From positions 4,029,838 through 4,093,837 of the forward strand of contig NZ_CH672387.1 in assembly GCF_000153465.1 (NCBI RefSeq): DNA of 64,000 nucleotides, given 5' to 3'. Under the pieces are notes generated by a model. It was not told the DNA's origin, did no database searches, and saw nothing but the letters and a program-made list of their open reading frames with translations. Shown piece by piece: positions 37,652 through 48,916 of this stretch. The stretch is from Aurantimonas manganoxydans SI85-9A1 (lineage in GTDB: Bacteria > Pseudomonadota > Alphaproteobacteria > Rhizobiales > Rhizobiaceae). The translations under genes and the position numbers were made by a program. The stretch's first letter is position 1. Each line of letters starts with the position of its first letter.

Positions 37652-38725
37652 TGGATTGCCTCCCTGTAGCTGTGTGCGTCTGGTTCCTCGCAGGGCGCCG
37701 AGCGACTCGGGCACCCCCTCCGCCTGCAGAATGCTGTGCGCCGTGGCCGCGTCGGTGATCAGGATATTCGCATAGCCCCCGCGCAAAGCCGCCAGGATCG
37801 CCGGCACCTTGCGCGCCCCGCCGGCCACCGCGATGCGCACCTTGATCGCGCTGATCTCCTCCAGCGTCAGCCCGATGGTGCGCGCATCCAGCGGCGCGCG
37901 CACCGGCACGCCGCGATCGTCGATGAAGCGACCGGCAACGACGGCCGTCGCCCGGTGAAAGGCCGGATGGGACAGCTCCTCCTGACGCACCAGCCCGCTG
38001 GCGTGGATCGTGCTGTCGGGCCTAGTCGAGCAGATGCCGAAGACCACCTTGTCGGCCCGCCGCGCCATGTCGAACTGCTCGCGCAGCTGGGGCTCGTCCA
38101 TCAGCACGTCGCGGACCGCGGCGCTGGAGACGACGGCCGGCGCGGTGATGTTGATCGAGCGCGCGCCGAGTGCCGTGGCCAGTTGCGAGGCGCAGAGTTC
38201 GGGCGTGAAATCCACCGGCGCCGAAGTGCCGCCGGTGAGCTGGATCACCGACAGGTCCGGAACCCGGCCCGGGCCCATGCGCCGCGCCAGCGCGATCATC
38301 GTGCGGCCCCAGGCGATGCCCAGCGTGTCGCCGGGCCGGATCAGCCGCTGCAGCACCCGCGCGCCGGTCTCGCCCAGCCGCTCGTCGAGGCCCTGGTCGG
38401 TCTCGGCGCTGGGAATGACGATGCAGTCGCTGAGATTGAAGCGGTCCTTCATCGCCTGGGCGATCATCAGCTCGCTGAGCCGCGATGTCTCCATCGACAG
38501 GGTGACGATGCCGCGGGTGCGCGCCTCGGCCAGATAGCCGTTCACGGTCGCCCGCGAGACGCCCATCGCCATGGCGATCTCGTTCTGCGTCATGCCGTCG
38601 CGGGCATAGAGCCAGCCGGCCCACAACAGTGGATCGTCGCGGAACGGCAGCGGGACCGGAGTAGCCCCGGCAGTGGGCCGACCGGAGGCGTTCTTGCGCG
38701 CTATGGAGGTGTTCAAGGAAGCCAT
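37652..38725 (-). CDS. SorC-family regulator fused in frame to DhaK
   Basis: The region encodes a SorC/DeoR-like regulator of about 358 residues. The helix-turn-helix is at residues 38-60 (MTQNEIAMAMGVSRATVNGYL) and a sugar-phosphate-binding domain follows (GDTLGIAWGRTMIAL, AGGARKVPAILAALRGGYAN). The usual C-terminus (LITDAATAHSILQ) is followed not by a stop but by about 25 linker residues leading into DhaK. The ATG at 38725 is chosen as the start of the domain; a start at 38821 is possible. EryD of the erythritol operon is of this family. It is divergent from the ABC importer, its likely target. Confidence 0.8.
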
Positions 38726-38891
38726 CTTGACATTTGTCTTATAGGATTTGAATATTGTCGCCAATAGGGTTTGCCAATCGCGATCCGACGGTCCTGGGAG
38801 GGATTCAGCCGTCGATGCCACGCGGTTGCACAGCAGCGCCGGAACGCCACGGGCCGCCGGCGGCCACTATTGCAACTGGGAGGAAACAGGC
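38726..38891. promoter_or_regulatory. Divergent control region of the polyol locus
   Basis: Rightwards, TTGACA (38727-38732), a 17-base spacer and GAATAT (38750-38755) resemble a sigma-70 promoter for the importer operon. GACATTTGTC (38729-38738), a short palindrome, overlaps the -35 box and could be an operator for the SorC-type regulator. These are pattern matches only. GGGAGGAAAC before the ATG at 38892 is the ribosome-binding site. Confidence 0.45.
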
Positions 38892-40385
<1,494 letters not shown>

Positions 40386-40400
40386 GCAGGTCCACCGATC

Positions 40401-40431
40401 GGCCGGACGCGGAGCCCTTCCGCGTCCGGCC
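40401..40431 (+). other. 13-bp intercistronic hairpin after the binding protein
   Basis: GGCCGGACGCGGA (40401-40413) pairs perfectly with 40419-40431 around a 5-base loop. There is no T-run, so it is not a normal terminator. Hairpins after binding-protein genes protect the upstream mRNA and lower downstream expression, giving more binding protein than permease; malE-malF is the known example. Confidence 0.7.
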
Positions 40432-40458
40432 ATCCAGTTCCAAGATCGAGGCCCGATA

Positions 40459-41390
40459 ATGCCCCCCGTCCAGCAGCGTCGGCGGCCCTTTGCCCGCCTG
40501 TTCGACAACCGCGCCACGCTGATCCTCACGCTGCTGGCGCCGGTGATGATCTTCTTCATCGTGTTCAATACGATCCCGACGCTGTGGCTGCTCGGCCTGT
40601 CCTTCTACAATTTCTCGCTGACCAGCGGCATGCCGCCGGACTTCGTCGGCTTCCGCAATTTCTTCGCCATCCTCGCCAGCAAGAACGGCATCTGGTTCGA
40701 CCTGTCGCGGACCTTCACCTTCGTGCTGTGCGGCGTCACCATCCAGACCCTTCTCGGCGCCATGCTCGGCTTCCTCTTCTGGGGATCGAAGGACATGCCG
40801 GGCCGGCGCATCGCCCTGACGCTGCTGTTCGCGCCGATGGTGCTGACGCCGGTGGCCTCGGGCACCTTCTTCCGCTTCATCTACGACCCGACCTTCGGCG
40901 TGCTGAACTATCTCGGCCGGGCGCTGTTCGACAGCGGGCCCATCGACTTCCTCGGCAATCCCGAGCTCGCGTTCTGGGCGGTGCTGGCGGTCGATTGCTG
41001 GATGTGGACACCGTTCATGACGCTGATGACGCTGGCCGCGCTCGGCTCGGTGCCCAAGGCCGAGCTGGAGGCCGCCGAGATCGACCGCGTGCCGTTCCTG
41101 CGGCGCCTGACCCTGGTCATCTGGCACCACGGCAAGTTCATCATGATGCTCGGCATCCTCCTGCGCACCATCGACAGCTTCAAGACGCTCGACCTGATCA
41201 TCCCGATGACCAAGGGCGGGCCCGGCCAGACCACCCGGCTGGTGGCGCTAGAGCTGAACAAGCAGGCCTTCGAAAGCTTCAACATGGGCTGGTCGTCGGC
41301 CTATGCCGTCCTTCTCCTCCTGATATCGATCGCCATGACCAGCGCCTTCATCTTCGTGCTCAGCCTGCGTCGCCGTCGGGAGAACGGAGC

Positions 41391-41394
<4 letters not shown>
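40459..41394 (+). CDS. ABC importer permease 1
   Basis: A 311-residue inner-membrane protein with six helices of the binding-protein-dependent type. The cytoplasmic EAA loop that contacts an ATPase reads EAAEIDRVPFLRRLTLVIWHH. It follows the binding protein, and its stop overlaps the next start (ATGA at 41391). By position it corresponds to GlpP in GlpSTPQV-type systems. Confidence 0.85.
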
Positions 41395-42218
<824 letters not shown>

Positions 42219-42220
42219 GC

Positions 42221-42505
42221 ATGAAAGCCACCCGCACCTTTCCCGAACGGCTGGAAACGATCCTGATCTTCGGGCTGCTCGCCGGCATCCTGATGATCGC
42301 CCAGCGCTACAATCTTATGGTCTACAAGGTCGGCCTGTGCGTGCTGGTCGCCTCCACCCTCCTGCAGATCGCCGTCGGCAACCTGCGCAAGGACGCCTCG
42401 GCCGGGGCCAGCCTGTTCTTCATCCTCAAGGTCCTCCTGGTCATCGCGGCCGTGTTCTCGGTCGGCATCCTGATGGTCCCGACATTCTCGCAACTCGGTC
42501 GCTGA
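42221..42505 (+). CDS. Small membrane protein of the importer operon
   Basis: A 94-residue protein with three hydrophobic stretches (about 12-28, 34-50 and 65-88). Glycerol-type importers with two ATPases often carry a small membrane protein here (DUF2160 type). Similarity to that family is positional only. The ATG at 42221 comes 2 bases after the permease stop. Confidence 0.65.
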   Translation: MKATRTFPERLETILIFGLLAGILMIAQRYNLMVYKVGLCVLVASTLLQIAVGNLRKDASAGASLFFILKVLLVIAAVFSVGILMVPTFSQLGR

Positions 42506-42510
42506 TCTCC

Positions 42511-43581
42511 ATGTCGCTGCAGTTCCAAGGCATCACCAAACGCTACGGCAAGACCGTCGCTCTCGACGCGCTGACCCTCGACGTCGCCCCGCAGAGCTTC
42601 ACCGTCCTGTGCGGCCCGCCCCAGTCCGGCAAGTCGACCCTGTTCCGCATCCTCGTCGGGCTGGAAAAGCCTGATGCCGGGCAGATCCTTTTATCGGGCC
42701 GCGACATCGTCGGCGATCCGCCGGCCGAGCGGCCGATCGGCTACGTGCCGCAGAACTTCGCGCTCTACCCGCACCAGACGGTGGCCCAGAACATGGCCTA
42801 TCCGCTGACGCTGGCGCGCTTTCCCAAGGACGAGATCGCCGCCCGGGTCGACCGCACCGCCGGCATCCTGTCGATCACGCATCTCCTCGCAAAGACGCCG
42901 GACCAGCTCTCGGGCGGCGAAAAGCAGCGCGTCGCCGTGGCGCGCGGCCTCCTGAAGGATGCCCAGATCTTCGTCCTCGACGATCCGCTGGTCGGCCTCG
43001 ACTACAAATTGCGCGAACGGCTGATGGACGAGCTGAAATCGCTGCGCGAGGAGCTGAACGCCACCTTCCTCTATGCCACCTCGGATTCGCTGGAGGCGCT
43101 GACCATGGCGCAGCGGCTGGCCGTCCTCGACCAGGGCCGGGTGATCCAGGATGGCGAGGTGACCGCGGTCTATCACCAGCCGTCCCAGGCCCGCTCGCTG
43201 GACCTTATCGGTTTTCCCAACGCCAATCTCTATCCCGGCAGCGTCGCCGACGGCACGGTGACGGCGGGGCCGTTGCGCCATCCCGCCGCCGGCCTTGAAG
43301 AGGGCAGCGCGGTGATTGCCGGCATCCGGCCGGAGCATGTGCGGCTGAACCCGGAGGGCGACACCGCCGGCACGATGCAGGCGCGGGTGACGCTGGTGGA
43401 AAATCTCGGCGGCGAGGCGGTGGTCTATCTTGATCTCGACGGCCACTCCCTGACCAGCGCGATCCCGCTGTTCGATCGCGCCCCGCCCGAATTCGACAGC
43501 ACGGTCGGCGTGCGGATCGACCCGGCCGACATCCTGCTGTTCGACGGCACCAGCGGGCAGCGTCTGGCAGGTTCGCGATGA
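42511..43581 (+). CDS. ABC importer ATPase A (intact signature, altered catalytic motifs)
   Basis: A 356-residue MalK/UgpC-type ATPase with a C-terminal OB-type regulatory domain. Walker A is CGPPQSGKST and the signature LSGGEKQRVAVARG is good. The catalytic Glu after Walker B is Asp158 (VLDDPLVGLD) and the switch His is Ser191 (YATSDSLEA). Both changes normally cripple hydrolysis. It is complementary to ATPase B, suggesting a heterodimer with a single working site. By position it corresponds to GlpS. Confidence 0.85.
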   Translation: MSLQFQGITKRYGKTVALDALTLDVAPQSFTVLCGPPQSGKSTLFRILVGLEKPDAGQILLSGRDIVGDPPAERPIGYVPQNFALYPHQTVAQNMAYPLTLARFPKDEIAARVDRTAGILSITHLLAKTPDQLSGGEKQRVAVARGLLKDAQIFVLDDPLVGLDYKLRERLMDELKSLREELNATFLYATSDSLEALTMAQRLAVLDQGRVIQDGEVTAVYHQPSQARSLDLIGFPNANLYPGSVADGTVTAGPLRHPAAGLEEGSAVIAGIRPEHVRLNPEGDTAGTMQARVTLVENLGGEAVVYLDLDGHSLTSAIPLFDRAPPEFDSTVGVRIDPADILLFDGTSGQRLAGSR

Positions 43582-43623
43582 CCGTGTCGCAGGCCCAACG
43601 CGTTCGAGCAGGACAGAACATCC

Positions 43624-44685
43624 ATGGCTGAAATCGTCATCGAGCACGTCACCAAGCGCTTCGGCAGCTTCACCGCCGTCGACGACGTCCACATGACCTT
43701 CGCCGACGGCGAGGTCGCCTGCCTGCTCGGGCCCTCCGGCTGCGGCAAGACCACGCTGATGCGCATGCTGGCGGGGCTGGAACGCCCGAGCGAGGGCCGC
43801 GTCCTCTTCGGCGGACGCGACGTGACCCGGCTGCCGCCGCGCAAGCGCAATGTCGGCATGGTCTTCCAGTATCCGGTCATGTACCCGACCCTGTCGGTGG
43901 CCGAGAACCTGGAGCTGCCGATGCGCCACGACCGCAGCGTCTCGACCGCCGAGCGCAAGCGCCGCGTCGACGAGGTGCTGGACGTCCTCGACCTGCGACC
44001 GCTGGCCGGCGCCTTCATCGAGCAGCTCGACGCCGGCAGCCGCCAGAAGGTCGCCGTCGGCCGGGCCGTGGCCCGCCAGTCCGAGATCGTCCTGTTCGAC
44101 GAGCCGACCACCAATGTCGAGGTCAACGCCAAGCTGCAGCTGATCCGCGCCTTCAAGCGGGTCACCAAGCGGCTGAAGCAGACCATCGTCTACGTGACCC
44201 ACGACCAGACCGAGGCAATGACGCTGGCCGACCGGATCGCCCTGATGAAGGACGGCCGGATCATGCAGTATGACCGCCCGCAGGTGCTCTACGGCCAGCC
44301 GACCACCGAGTTCGGCGGCTGGTTCCTCGGCAATCCCGGCATGAACTTCATTCCCGCCGAACTCGACAGCCGCGGCATCCACGCCCCGATCCTCGCCGAA
44401 CCGCTGCCGGCCCCGGCCAGCCCTCCCCGCGGCCAGCTGACCCTCGGCATCCGGCCCGAACTGGTGCGCATGACCGGCGCGCCGACCGAAGGCAGCGTCG
44501 GCGCCATCCTCGTCGACCAGGCGATCGGCATTGCCGGCCGCTATCTGACCAAGGCGAAGATCGGCGAGACCGTGGTCAAGGTGAACACCGACGGCCGCCC
44601 GCCGGCGGCGCTCGGCGGAGCCGTGCATCTGTCGGTGCCGCGCGACCGGCTGATGCTGTTTGCCGACGGCAACCGCGTCTCCTGA
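43624..44685 (+). CDS. ABC importer ATPase B (intact catalytic motifs, altered signature)
   Basis: A 353-residue ATPase of the same type. Walker A is LGPSGCGKTTL, Walker B VLFDEP with the catalytic Glu, and the switch is VTHDQTEAM. The signature, however, is LDAGSRQKVAVGRA (residues 135-139 LDAGS instead of LSGGQ) and the D-loop is NVEVN. Combined with ATPase A, its Walker site would use the intact LSGGE of A. By position it corresponds to GlpT. GlpS/GlpT in Rhizobium are likewise two different ATPases. Confidence 0.85.
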   Translation: MAEIVIEHVTKRFGSFTAVDDVHMTFADGEVACLLGPSGCGKTTLMRMLAGLERPSEGRVLFGGRDVTRLPPRKRNVGMVFQYPVMYPTLSVAENLELPMRHDRSVSTAERKRRVDEVLDVLDLRPLAGAFIEQLDAGSRQKVAVGRAVARQSEIVLFDEPTTNVEVNAKLQLIRAFKRVTKRLKQTIVYVTHDQTEAMTLADRIALMKDGRIMQYDRPQVLYGQPTTEFGGWFLGNPGMNFIPAELDSRGIHAPILAEPLPAPASPPRGQLTLGIRPELVRMTGAPTEGSVGAILVDQAIGIAGRYLTKAKIGETVVKVNTDGRPPAALGGAVHLSVPRDRLMLFADGNRVS

Positions 44686-44702
44686 CAGGGGAAGGGACGA
44701 CC

Positions 44703-45656
44703 ATGCGCTACGATGTCTCCGTCGTCGGGCTCTACATCCTCGACATTCTCGGCCGCCCCGTCAGCCGCATCCCGGATCGCGGCAATGTCGAATTCATCGA
44801 CGAGATTCGTCTGACCGTTGCCGGTACCGCTGGCGGCGTGGTGGTCAACACCGCCAAGCTCGGCCTGAACAGCCTGGCCGTCGGCGCCGTCGGCAACGAC
44901 GAGAAGGCCGATTTCGTCCTCGGCGCGATGGACCGGCTCGGCATCGACATCTCCGCCATGCAGCGGCTCGACGGAATCCCCACCTCGGCGACGATCCTGA
45001 ACATCCGGCCGAATGGCGAGCGCCCGGCCCTGCACATGCGCGGCGCCTCGGACCATTTCGACGTTCCGCCGCGCCTCTACGACCAGATTTTCGACGCGCC
45101 GATCCTGCATCTGGGCGGCACCGGCCTCCTGAAGACCCTCGACGGCGAGCGCAGCCGGCTGCTCCTGGAAGAGGCCAAGCGCCGCGGCTGCACGGTGACC
45201 TTCGACCTGATCGCCGCCAGCGCGGAAACCGCCGGCCTGGTGCTGCCGCTGTTGCCGTCCATCGACTATTTCATGCCCTCGATCGAGGAAGCCCGCGACA
45301 TGTCGGGCCAGACGTCGCCGGCCGACTGCGCCGCCTTCTATCTCGACCGGGGCGCGCAAACCTGCGTCTTCACCCTCGGCGGCGAGGGCGCCTATTACGC
45401 CGCCGCCGACGGCACGCGCCTGCATGTGCCGGCCTATGATATCGACGTGGTCGACACGACCGGCTGCGGCGATGCCTTCGACGCCGGCTTCATCACCGCG
45501 TTGACCCACAGGATGGACCCGGAAGCCGCCATCGATTTCGCCCAAGGCGTCGCAGCGCTGGTGGCCAGCGGCCTCGGCTCGGATGCCGGCGTCGTGTCCT
45601 TCGACCATACGAAGGAGCGGGTTGCAGCACTGCAGGCGGGGCGCCGCAAGGGCTGA
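44703..45656 (+). CDS. PfkB-family carbohydrate kinase
   Basis: A 317-residue ribokinase-like kinase. The N-terminal signature GGVVVNTAKLGLNSLAVGAVGND and the C-terminal DTTGCGDAFDAGF (catalytic Asp before AGF) are both intact. It phosphorylates a sugar or polyol hydroxyl with ATP. Last in the importer operon, it may act on the imported substrate or on a pathway intermediate. Specificity cannot be read from the sequence. Confidence 0.85.
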   Translation: MRYDVSVVGLYILDILGRPVSRIPDRGNVEFIDEIRLTVAGTAGGVVVNTAKLGLNSLAVGAVGNDEKADFVLGAMDRLGIDISAMQRLDGIPTSATILNIRPNGERPALHMRGASDHFDVPPRLYDQIFDAPILHLGGTGLLKTLDGERSRLLLEEAKRRGCTVTFDLIAASAETAGLVLPLLPSIDYFMPSIEEARDMSGQTSPADCAAFYLDRGAQTCVFTLGGEGAYYAAADGTRLHVPAYDIDVVDTTGCGDAFDAGFITALTHRMDPEAAIDFAQGVAALVASGLGSDAGVVSFDHTKERVAALQAGRRKG

Positions 45657-45799
45657 CGGCCCGAAGAAGGCCGGGCCCATCGCAGCGCTACCTCGGCCCG
45701 CCATGATGATCGCGGCGCGCGCGATCCGACCTGACGTCCCGCCCGTTGCCGTGCCATGCGGCTTGCACGCACGCGTCGGCGGTGCTTTATCTCCACCCG

Positions 45800-45937
45800 T
45801 TCTCAGGGCGGGGTGAAAGTCCCCACCGGCGGTATGCGGTGGTTGCCGCGAGCCCGCGAGCGCTCTTCGGCTTCGAAGGGATCAGCAGATCAGGTGCGGT
45901 GCCTGAGCCGACGGTCATAGTCCGGATGAGAGAGAAC
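45800..45937 (+). promoter_or_regulatory. FMN riboswitch (RFN element)
   Basis: All conserved blocks of the RFN element occur in order: TCTCAGGGCGGGGTGAAA, TCCCCACCGGCGGT, AGCCCGCGAGCG, CAGATCAGGTG, CCTGAGCCGACGGTCATAG and GTCCGGATGAGAGAGAAC. A hairpin with a GAAA loop (AGGC/GCCT, 45954-45965) lies between the aptamer and the ribosome-binding site AAGGAG (46009-46014) and may be part of the switch. It senses FMN and should repress the lumazine synthase downstream. Confidence 0.95.
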
Positions 45938-46022
45938 GTACGCAATGCGCGCCAGGCGAAAGCCTCGCGTATCCGCGTCCGTGATCGCCTTGGGTGACGT
46001 GTCCGTTGCGAAGGAGATCACC

Positions 46023-46484
46023 ATGGCACCCACCCGCTACGCATTCATCAAGGCCAACTGGCACGCCGACATCGTGTCGCGCGCCCTCGAAGGCTTCACC
46101 CAGATCATTCCCGCCGATCAGGTCGACGTCTTCGACGTGCCCGGCGCCTTCGAGATGCCGCTGATGGCCCGCGATCTCGCGATGACCGGCCGCTACAAGG
46201 CGGTCGCCGCCGCGGCCCTCGTCGTCGATGGCGGCATCTACCGGCATGACTTCGTCGCCCAGGCCGTGGTCGACGGGCTGATGCGCGCCGGCCTCGACAG
46301 CGGCGTGCCGGTCCTGTCGGTGTCGCTGACGCCGCATCACTACCAGGAGACGGCTCATCACGAGGCGATCTTCCGCGAGCATTTCGTCACCAAGGGCCGC
46401 GAGGCGGCCGAGGCGGCGCTGATGATCGTCAAGACGCGCCAGTCGATCGAGAAGCCCACCGCCGCCATCCACCGCGTCGCCTGA
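46023..46484 (+). CDS. ribH: 6,7-dimethyl-8-ribityllumazine synthase (RibH2-like)
   Basis: A 153-residue enzyme that condenses the pyrimidinedione with dihydroxybutanone phosphate in riboflavin synthesis. Family features are FIKANWHADIVSRALEGF, VFDVPGAFEMPLMAR and the phosphate/proton-shuttle region LSVSLTPHHYQETAHH. Its shorter form and the histidine-rich segment match the RibH2 type of Hyphomicrobiales. It is controlled by the FMN riboswitch 85 bases upstream and followed by an FAD enzyme gene. Confidence 0.9.
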   Translation: MAPTRYAFIKANWHADIVSRALEGFTQIIPADQVDVFDVPGAFEMPLMARDLAMTGRYKAVAAAALVVDGGIYRHDFVAQAVVDGLMRAGLDSGVPVLSVSLTPHHYQETAHHEAIFREHFVTKGREAAEAALMIVKTRQSIEKPTAAIHRVA

Positions 46485-46649
46485 TCGGGGCGGCGTCCGG
46501 CCTCGGACGATGATCCTGCGACCGCAAGGCGCGCGCCACGGCGCGCAGACGATTGCAGTCGGCGCGTGGGCGTGGCTACGCTGTTCCGGCCCCGCCGATT
46601 GCGGGGCGGCGTGTCGCGCACGGGCGGCACAGGGGGATCGGACGCAGGA

Positions 46650-48395
46650 ATGAATGCCACGGACTTTCCGGCCGGCGCGCCCGATGCCACGGACGATCTC
46701 GACGCTGCGTTCCCCTTCGACCTGCCTCCCCTCGTCGAGGGCGATCCCGTGGATGTCGTCATTCTCGGCGCCGGGGTGAACGGCGCCGGGCTCTTCCGCG
46801 ATCTCTGCGCGCAGGGCGTCAATTGCCTGATCGTGGATCGGGGCGATTTCGGCGGTGGCGCCAGCGCGGCCGGCTCGCGGCTGATCGAGGGCGGGCTTGC
46901 CGAGCTGGAGATCGGCGATCTCGCCGGCGCGAGACAGGCCGCCAGCGAGCGCAACCGCCTTCTGAAGAACGCGCCGCATTTCGTCGACATGCTGCCGGTG
47001 GTATTTCCGGTCTTTTCTTGGCTCGGCGGACTGGGCGCGGCACTGGCGACGCTTCTCGGCACGCCCACCGCCCCGCGGCAGCGCGGCGCGATCCTCGCCC
47101 GCCTCGGCCTGGCGCTTCACGACCGCATTGCCGCTGCGCCCGTCGACACGCCGCGCCACCAGCTCCTGAGCCGGCAGGCGGCAGGGGCGGCGTTCCCCGA
47201 ACTGGCGTCGGGCATCGCCGCCGCCGGCCTCTACCAGGATGCACGGATCACGGCGCCCGAGCGGCTGGTCTACGAGATGGTGAAGGACGGGCTGGACGCC
47301 TGTCCCGCTTCCCGGGCCGCCAACTGGACGCGCCTCGTCTCCTGTTTCGGCGGGAGCCTCTCCTTCGAGAGCGAGGACAGCACGGATTTCGCCGTGCGCC
47401 CGACGCTGGTGGTCAATGCCGCGGGGCCGTGGATCGACGAGGTCAACGCCGCCCTCGGCGCGCCCGAGGCGCAAGTTGCCGGGCGACGGCAGAGCCACAT
47501 CCTGCTCGACCACGAGGCGCTGCGCCGCCAGCTCGATGGTCGGGTGCTGCGTTTCGAGATGGCAGGCGATGGCCGGGTCCTGACCGCGCAGGACTATCTC
47601 GGCCGGGTGCTCGTCGGCGCGACGGACGCCCCCACCGACAATCCGGACGAGGCGCGCTGCCCGGACGAGGACATCGCGGCGCTGCTCGATGCCCTGCGCA
47701 CCGTCCTGCCGGATCTCGAGTTTACGGCCGATCAGGTGGTCTGCACTTATGCAAGGACCGTTCCGGCGACGGCGCCGGACGAGGCGACCGGCCAAACGCC
47801 GCGCCCCGGCGGGCCCATCCCCATCATAGAGGCGGACGCGGACCGGCCATTCCCGATCCTGTCGCTGGTCGGCGGCCGGTTCACCACCTATCGCCAGTTC
47901 GCCGAAACCGCGACCGACACGATTCTTCAGCGCCTGCAGCGCAGCCGTGTCCAGTCGACCGAGCATCTGGCGATCGGCGGCGGCCGCAACTATCCGGGCA
48001 ATCCGCTGGCGCGGTCAGTGTGGCTCGCCGAGGCCTCGGTGGCGACGTGGCTCGACGAGCCGCGGCTGGAGACCCTTCTGGAGCGTTATGGCACGACGGC
48101 GCTCTCCATCGCCCACCACATCTGCGATCATGTCGATGCCGACCGGCTGCCGGATTCCCGCTCGGTGAGCCTTCGCGAGATTGACTGGATCGCCCGCAAC
48201 GAGGATGTGGTGCGGCTGGAGGACATCGTCCTGCGGCGCCTGAATCTCGGTGTCGCCGGCCTGTTCACCTCACGCGACATCGAGGCCATCGCCATCGTCG
48301 CGGCGAGCGCGCTGAAATGGTCGCCGGAGCGGCGGGCGGCGGAGATCGAGGCGGTGACGACGCTGCTCCGCGATACGCGCCGCATGCGGGTCTGA
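46650..48395 (+). CDS. GlpD/EryB-like FAD-dependent polyol-phosphate dehydrogenase
   Basis: A 581-residue flavoprotein of the glycerol-3-phosphate dehydrogenase family. The FAD motif is DVVILGAGVNGAGLFRDLC, followed by SRLIEGGLAELE (family pattern SSKLIHGGxRYLE) and a GGRFTTYRQFAE region. The C-terminal helical DAO_C domain spans about residues 440-575. EryB of erythritol catabolism is of this family, so the substrate may be a tetritol phosphate rather than glycerol 3-phosphate. It lies after ribH, possibly sharing FMN control. Confidence 0.8.
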   Translation: MNATDFPAGAPDATDDLDAAFPFDLPPLVEGDPVDVVILGAGVNGAGLFRDLCAQGVNCLIVDRGDFGGGASAAGSRLIEGGLAELEIGDLAGARQAASERNRLLKNAPHFVDMLPVVFPVFSWLGGLGAALATLLGTPTAPRQRGAILARLGLALHDRIAAAPVDTPRHQLLSRQAAGAAFPELASGIAAAGLYQDARITAPERLVYEMVKDGLDACPASRAANWTRLVSCFGGSLSFESEDSTDFAVRPTLVVNAAGPWIDEVNAALGAPEAQVAGRRQSHILLDHEALRRQLDGRVLRFEMAGDGRVLTAQDYLGRVLVGATDAPTDNPDEARCPDEDIAALLDALRTVLPDLEFTADQVVCTYARTVPATAPDEATGQTPRPGGPIPIIEADADRPFPILSLVGGRFTTYRQFAETATDTILQRLQRSRVQSTEHLAIGGGRNYPGNPLARSVWLAEASVATWLDEPRLETLLERYGTTALSIAHHICDHVDADRLPDSRSVSLREIDWIARNEDVVRLEDIVLRRLNLGVAGLFTSRDIEAIAIVAASALKWSPERRAAEIEAVTTLLRDTRRMRV

Positions 48396-48440
48396 GGACC
48401 TGCGCGGCGCATCCGTGACGCGCCGCGCGAAGAGGTCGGA

Positions 48441-48902
48441 TCAGGCCCCGTGATATTTGGCGTCGAGGGCGTCGATCGCCTTCACATTGTCGGCCGAGCG
48501 GCCGTTGGGATCGAATTCGCAGGCCAGATACGCCTCGGCGATGCTCTTGGCGAGCTCGGAGCCGACCACCCGGGCGCCCATGGTGATGATCTGGGCGTTG
48601 TTGGACAGGGCCGCGCGCTCGGCCGAATAGGTGTCGTGGGTCTGCGCGGCGCGGATGCCCGGCACCTTGTTGGCCGACAGGCAGACGCCGATGCCGGTGC
48701 CGCAGCACAGGATGGCCCGGTGATAGGTGCCGTCGAGAATGCCGCTGGCGACCCGGTCGGACAGGTCGGCATAGAATTTCTCGGCGCCTTCGGGCGGGTT
48801 GCTGACCTCGGAGACCTCGAGGCCGGCCTTGCCGGTCAGATGTTCGGCAAGGGCCTTGGCGAGGGGAGCTCCGGCGCTGTCGCCGGCGATCGCGAGTTTC
48901 AT
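48441..48902 (-). CDS. eryI: RpiB/LacAB-type isomerase (EryI-like)
   Basis: A 153-residue isomerase. The active-site cysteine is in [33 protein letters not shown] is the other family hallmark. RpiB proteins isomerise aldose and ketose phosphates. In the erythritol pathway EryI converts D-erythrulose 4-phosphate to D-erythrose 4-phosphate. It is third in an eryR-eryH-eryI-like operon, which supports that role. Confidence 0.8.
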   Translation of the reverse strand: MKLAIAGDSAGAPLAKALAEHLTGKAGLEVSEVSNPPEGAEKFYADLSDRVASGILDGTYHRAILCCGTGIGVCLSANKVPGIRAAQTHDTYSAERAALSNNAQIITMGARVVGSELAKSIAEAYLACEFDPNGRSADNVKAIDALDAKYHGA

Positions 48903-48916
48903 GGGACGTCCTTTCT

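Noticed and set aside
42691..44628. A 645-residue frame antisense to the two ABC ATPase genes
   Set aside because: Both ATPases on the plus strand carry clear motifs; the antisense translation has none.
45915..47966. A 683-residue frame antisense to ribH and the FAD dehydrogenase
   Set aside because: It would run through the FMN riboswitch and two well-supported genes; Arg/Gly-rich with no domain.
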